NCBI GenBank assembly: GCA_963921195.1
Contig: OY992536.1
Span: forward strand, 108,154,778 to 108,218,777
Length of the DNA: 64,000 nucleotides
Reading direction: 5' to 3'
From: Pegoplata infirma
Taxonomy: Eukaryota > Arthropoda > Insecta > Diptera > Anthomyiidae
The translations under genes and the position numbers were made by a program. The notes under the pieces were generated by a model, which saw only the letters and a list, made by a program, of their open reading frames with translations, searched no databases and had not been told where the DNA came from. Below are positions 59,476 to 64,000 of this stretch, piece by piece; position 1 is the stretch's first letter; every line of letters starts with the position of its first letter.

Positions 59476-59704
59476 CACTAAAAATAATTCTACAGTAAAA
59501 GGTTTAGTAAGTGATATTGTACCAAAATCTACTAATTCGTTACTAATTTTAGTATCTTCAAAGTACTAACATTAGTAATTTTTACTGGATTTGACTAATA
59601 TTAGTTAAAAATTTTAGTATTGGTTACCAATTTCTGCACTAGGTCCTTTTGGACTAAAATTAGTTAAATTTTTAGTATTGAATACCCACGTTTTTTTTTG
59701 GGTG
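59476..59704. mobile_element. TA-flanked miniature element, cactaaaaa/cacccaaaaa ends
   Basis: Short inverted ends are flanked by TA (59474-59475 and 59705-59706). The interior carries repeated actaattttagta motifs. 229 bases. Confidence 0.65.
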
Positions 59705-59718
59705 TACACTTTTCTATT

Positions 59719-60067
59719 CCCGTGTAAAAAAATAATTATATCAAAACATATCTCCTTTTATAAAAACATATATGGATAATATCTAAATGGATATAATCAG
59801 ATCTACTCCATATATATTCATATCTGCTTCAGATATGTTTTGATCCGTAAATTGAGTCTATCTGGCATATATGGCATATATGATCAGACATTTTCAGATA
59901 TGTTCATATATGTAAAATTGTCAGATAGACTCAATTTACGGATCAAAACATATCTGAAGCAGATATGAATATATATGGAGTAGATCTGATTACATCTATT
60001 TATATATAATCCATGTATGTTTTTATCAAAGGAGATATGTTTTGATATAATTATCTTTTTACACGGG
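59719..60067. mobile_element. Near-perfect fold-back element, cccgtgtaaaaa ends
   Basis: Arms of about 150 bases (caaaacatatctcc, a gatctactccatatatattc block, tccgtaaattgagtctatct) are inverted around about 50 bases of tatatg-rich sequence. 349 bases. Confidence 0.88.
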
Positions 60068-60264
60068 TTGTTAAAAAATTTTTAGATTTTGAGGGCTTGG
60101 CCCATAAAAAATGGAAATGACTATATCTCAAGAAGGCGATTTGATAAAAATCTTCTGATGACAGATTCGTGTTTAGGAAGCCAAAATACTTTAGAAAATG
60201 TATTCAACATGTCTGTGCAAAAACCACGTAGAGTACTGTTATTATTAGAATTACAATAAAAGCT

Positions 60265-60704
60265 CACCAACTTCAAATGCGTGTAAAAAAAATCTAGCGC
60301 TGAACTATAAGAAAGCCTTGAGGGTGTTGTTATGGAATATGTCAACTTTCATATGCTTTTGGCACAGACTATAAACAGACTCGACAGTAGAGTTTTATAA
60401 GAAAAATTGGGGAAAAACTAAGCGATTTTAGGAGAAAACAGAGCGGTTTTTAGACCGTTTTACGCTAACATGGCAACACTTTCTACGACTTAGGAGTGAG
60501 TGAAACAACAAAAACCGATCTGGCATCTATTTTTCTTATGGCGCGTTATATTAGTTTTCTCTTTCTAACCTAATTTGTAGAATAATTTGAAAATATTAAC
60601 CATATGGTTCAGAACTACTTTTTTGACACCTGTCACTTATGTCGAGTCTGTATTAGTCTGTGCTTTTGGTTTCATCCCATTCTGATTTTGGTTGTTGCAC
60701 TGTG
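60265..60704. mobile_element. Right part of a 52197-type element, interrupted
   Basis: atgcgtgtaaaaaaaatcta followed by gcgctgaact and aagccttgaggg matches 52527-52575. The right end ttgttgcactgtg is at 60692-60704. The 300-bp element lies within it. Confidence 0.75.
60363..60662 (-). mobile_element. 300-bp element, cacagact ends, 7-bp target duplication, copy 2
   Basis: Inverse-oriented copy of 57586-57885, flanked by cttttgg (60356-60362 and 60663-60669). The uninterrupted atgcttttggtttcat site is seen at 52596-52612. Confidence 0.93.
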
Positions 60705-60707
60705 TTA

Positions 60708-61020
60708 CAATTCGAAGATTCCAATTGTAATTCCAAAAAAACATCAACTTAATTTCAATTAATATTTTTCTAATTGCAATTTGAATTGCAAATGGAATCT
60801 TTGAATAAAAATTGATCTTTTACGAATGACAATTGATTTTTTTGAAATACAATAAATCTTTTATCGTTTTTTACGAATTACAATTGAAATCTTCGAATTA
60901 CAACTGGAATCATCAAATTACAAATGAGATCTTTGAATTACAAATGAAATCTTGGAATTACAAACGAACTACAAGTAGAATTTTTGAATTTCAATTGATC
61001 TTTTACAAATTACATCTGTA
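60708..61020. repeat. Short tandem repeat, gaattacaa(a/t)tgaaatctt type
   Basis: About a dozen diverged units of 20-25 bases with ttcgaattacaa and gaatctttgaatta variants. Same type as 32578-32735. Confidence 0.8.
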
Positions 61021-62544
61021 AATGGTGAATTGACTCCCAACTGTTGTTAGACCACACCCCAAAAGGTTCTTCATATATCCCAGGGTACAAGGAAAGAAGC
61101 CAGAACTTTGCTCCTTACCTTAACATATGATCTGTAGTCCTCCGTGCCAGTGCAAGCATGTATAGGTCTTTAAAAATCCATAGCCTTAACTTACAAAGTG
61201 TTTTTTTGTAGTTGGACTCTACGTCAAATTCTTTCATTGTTTGGTTGATGTTCTGTCAAAGTTTTGTCAATACAAAAAATTTGGAAATTTACGTCATCAT
61301 GCCAACACTACTATAATTATGTAAATTTCGAAATTATTATTCCTACAAATGTGAAAACACAAATATGCTATGGTGACGCCAAATAAATATTTTAAACTCC
61401 CTCAAAGTTAGACATAGAATTTTGAAAAACATGCCATTCAAACTTAAGATATCGTGATAATTTTTGCTGAATAAAAATGAGCATAAATTAACAAATTGAT
61501 TAGCAACTTCAAATAACAAAAATATTATAATTTCCTACTTTGTCACATTTATTAAATACTTGAGCAAAGGAAATTCATCCCCCATTAAAAAAAAAAATAT
61601 TTTTGAAAATTGTTTATTCATATGCGGTTATTTTTGTGTTTGTTTTTTATTGTTTAATATTCCAAAAAAAAGGGGTCTGTATTGATTTTTTGTAAATGCG
61701 CTTATTTTAACTTGAGGCACGTGCTTTCTTTCGTCTGGTCTCCATTTAAATTTTCAAAAGACACAATTATTATCACACAATAAAATCCAACCACTTTATG
61801 CAATTGTTTATTATTGTATGATGACTCATACTTTTTTTTAATAGCCTGTAAGGACTCTGAGTCCTTTTCATTAGATTCAATCAGTTTCATTTTGGTTTTT
61901 GTGCAGATTTTTTTCTTTTTTTTGGGGTTGCACAAGTACTTTGTGTCTAAAATGCACCCCACATAATATATTTTTTTTGGAGATAGTGAATCATCATATT
62001 ATGTAGACTTTAGTAGCTCTCAATTGTGGTATGTATGTTTTGTTGGATGAGACATAAATAAATTTTATTGCTTGTGATATCATTTACCCCCACATTTTGT
62101 AAAACGTCGTGTTGTCAAAATTTCTGTAAGTCAAAAATTACATAGGCCAACAAATTTTTACCATATAACTTAGAGGATAATTTTCTTAGGGTTTGAAGTG
62201 CGCTGAATCTGATCTCAGAATTTGCCTATCACATCAGGTTTTCGAGATATCTTAGCTTGAAGTAAAAAAAACCCACTTTTTTCAAATTTTGTCGGCCTGT
62301 GTTATTATGATAAGATGGTATCCTGGGTATTCACACTAGAGATGACCGTGGGAGTAATTTTTGACTCCCACTCACTCACACTCACGACAGGAATTTTCAT
62401 GATCATATTTCCATTTTATACATCGAGAGCCTGTATTCAAAACTTGCCATCTGCATTATTTTCGAAAGAGAGTTTTTGATACAAATATGTTCACTGAACC
62501 AATATTGAACCAATATTTTTAAATAGTATTACAGAAGAGTATTA
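61021..62544. other. Stretch without assigned feature
   Basis: Mixed-complexity AT-rich DNA. The 86-codon minus-strand frame near 61702-61962 is lysine-rich and matches nothing recognised. Possibly low-copy host sequence. Confidence 0.35.
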
Positions 62545-62552
62545 ATAATAAC

Positions 62553-63100
62553 TAGGGATGAGATTTCCATGCAAATGCATGTTTTTTGTCGATAGTCTAA
62601 AAACGATATCGACCAATTATCTTTCCGAATCAAGAAATTTGCGCTAAAATGGCATTGATTTGTTTTTGCATATTTTTTGCATATTTTGGTAAAAATGCAT
62701 ATTTTTGCATATTTTGATTTTAAATGCATATTTTGTGCATATTTCTTTAAACTTTAAAGTGCATATTTGTGCATATTTTGGCATAAACTAGCAAAAACAC
62801 AAATTGAAATTTATTTTTTTTCAAAAACTATTTTAAATTTTAAAAATTTATTTGGAAAATAAGAAAAACCATTTTTTTTTGTTTTTAATTTATTTTTTTA
62901 GATTTTCTTAATTTCTAAAAAAATCTCGTTTACATAAAGTTTTAAATGTTAGTATTTAAACCCGCCGCTATTTTTGTTTTTTAAGAAGTTTTTCCTATGA
63001 AAACAAGATTTTTATTACACACATTTTATTTTTTAGTGCATATTTTAAGGTTTTTTAGCGCATGTTTTGAAATTTTTAGTGCATGAAAATCTCATCCCTA
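62553..63100. mobile_element. hAT-type element, tagggatgagatt ends
   Basis: The ends TAGGGATGAGATTT(T)C are inverted and flanked by ataataac (62545-62552 and 63101-63108). TAGGG ends plus an 8-bp duplication fit hAT. The subterminal regions hold many tttgcatatttt repeats. 548 bases, no transposase. Confidence 0.85.
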
Positions 63101-63299
63101 ATAATAACTCTTAGAATTAGCTAAAAATAACAGTTATTTTTGATCAACTTAATAATGTCCTTTATGCAGATAGCAAGTTTTGAATATAAGCCTTCGACAT
63201 ACTACTTTTTTGAGAGCAGACGACGTTTTTATTACAATTTTTTTTTAATTTGTTGTAAAGAAAAGTTTCCCATTCTAATATCTTTCGCGAATGGGAAAA

Positions 63300-64000
63300 G
63301 TCTAAATCTGAGAATTTTTCTATAGGAGAAATTCTTTCTGCAAAAAAAGCTTTAAACTCATACAATGTCTCAGATTCTTAGACATCTTTCGTAGAGAAAA
63401 AGTCTCAGATTCTGAGACACTTTCGGTGTAGAAAAGGTGTCAGATTCTGAGAGATTTTTTGATTTTGAGACATTTTTTATAAATAAAAAGTCTCAGATTT
63501 TGAGACATTTTTCATATAGAAAATGTCACTGGTTCTGAGACAAATTTCATATCGAAAAAGTCTCTGATTCGGAGACATTTTTCGTATAAGAAAATTCTGA
63601 GATTCTGAGACATTTTTCGTATAGAAAAGTCTCAGATTCTGAAATATTTGTCGTATAGAAAAAGTCTCAGACTCTGATACATTTTTCGTATAGAAAATGT
63701 CTCATTTTTCGTATGGAAAAAGTATCAGATTTGGAGATGTTTTTCGCATAGATAAGTATTAGATTCTAAAACCTGTTTCGTATAGAAAAAGTCTCAGATA
63801 TGTTTCGTAGAGAAAAAGTCTCAGATTCTGAGACATGTTTCGTATAGAAAAAGTGTCAGATGCTGAGACATTTTTCGTATAGAAAAAGACTCAGATTCTG
63901 AGACATTTTTCTTAAAGAAAAAGTCTAAGATTCTGAGACATTTTTCGTTAAGATGAAGTCACAGATTCTGAGACATTTTTCGTATAGAAAAAGTATCACA
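63300..64000 (+). repeat. 35-bp hairpin satellite array D (runs off the window)
   Basis: About twenty units of gtctcagattctgagacatt plus tttcgtatagaaaaa, the cleanest of the four arrays. It continues beyond the right edge. Confidence 0.93.

Larger units (their letters stand above)
58560..60230. repeat. Diverged direct repeats of a tctatgtctcaagaatg module
   Basis: A module containing caagaatgggaattgataca, a tctgatg(g/a)cagattcgt block and a cagacttctagagtacattt block recurs at about 58570-58720, 58805-58850 and 59040-59160, and partly at 60100-60230. 58855-58990 is a piece of the 52197-type element. Confidence 0.6.

Noticed and set aside
61702..61962. 86-codon minus-strand frame, lysine-rich
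   Set aside because: Low-complexity lysine runs, no recognisable domain and no flanking gene signals. Length is within chance for this composition.

Overview
The window looks like nuclear DNA of a fly (Diptera), most likely a calyptrate such as a blowfly, flesh fly or house-fly relative. It is very AT-rich and almost gene-free. The only intact recognisable host gene is a guanylate kinase at 26690-27346 (+), close to insect GUK1 proteins. The rest is dense with non-LTR retrotransposons, Tc1/mariner, hAT and pogo-like miniature elements, tRNA-derived SINEs, fold-back elements and simple satellites. The clade is inferred from the repeat types and the kinase. No search could be run.

Layout. 1-540 is an 89-bp tandem array. 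About 830-5400 is an old element that received a 3.2-kb composite (1217-4380) holding three copies of a terminal-exon-like module, plus two hAT-type miniatures. 6004-7016 is a 35-bp hairpin satellite split by a SINE. 7440-8420 is a fold-back element and 8567-9060 is pogo-like. 9330-10590 is probably low-copy host DNA. 10589-11075 is a fold-back with a SINE inside. 11118-11830 is the same 35-bp satellite in the other orientation. 12094-14810 is a minus-strand LINE interrupted by a dispersed repeat and by a complete, frame-shifted mariner-type transposon (13400-14696, D-37-E catalytic spacing).

16203-16856 is a hAT-type element. 17450-21936 holds three consecutive TA-flanked elements, the last containing a further element that itself contains a dispersed repeat. 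22019-26214 is a broad inverted-repeat domain with several miniatures, a SINE and a large palindrome. The guanylate kinase follows, then a CAC-ended element with TAA target copies (27635-28392), a dispersed repeat (28857-29885), nested fold-backs (30093-30986) and low-copy sequence.

33610-36030 and 40929-51145 are LINE graveyards with at least four families on both strands. A TA-flanked miniature at 49312-49858 is provable by comparison with an uninterrupted LINE copy. 51630-52830 is another dispersed repeat with a nested CAC-ended element. 52850-53720 is a LINE RNase H fragment. 53775-54265 and 63300-64000 are further 35-bp satellite arrays. 55878-56186 is pogo-like. 57100-60710 is a layered region that includes two 300-bp elements with 7-bp target duplications. 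62553-63100 is hAT-like.

Apart from the kinase there is no gene system. The biology here is layered transposition: nested insertions with readable target-site duplications give a relative age order.
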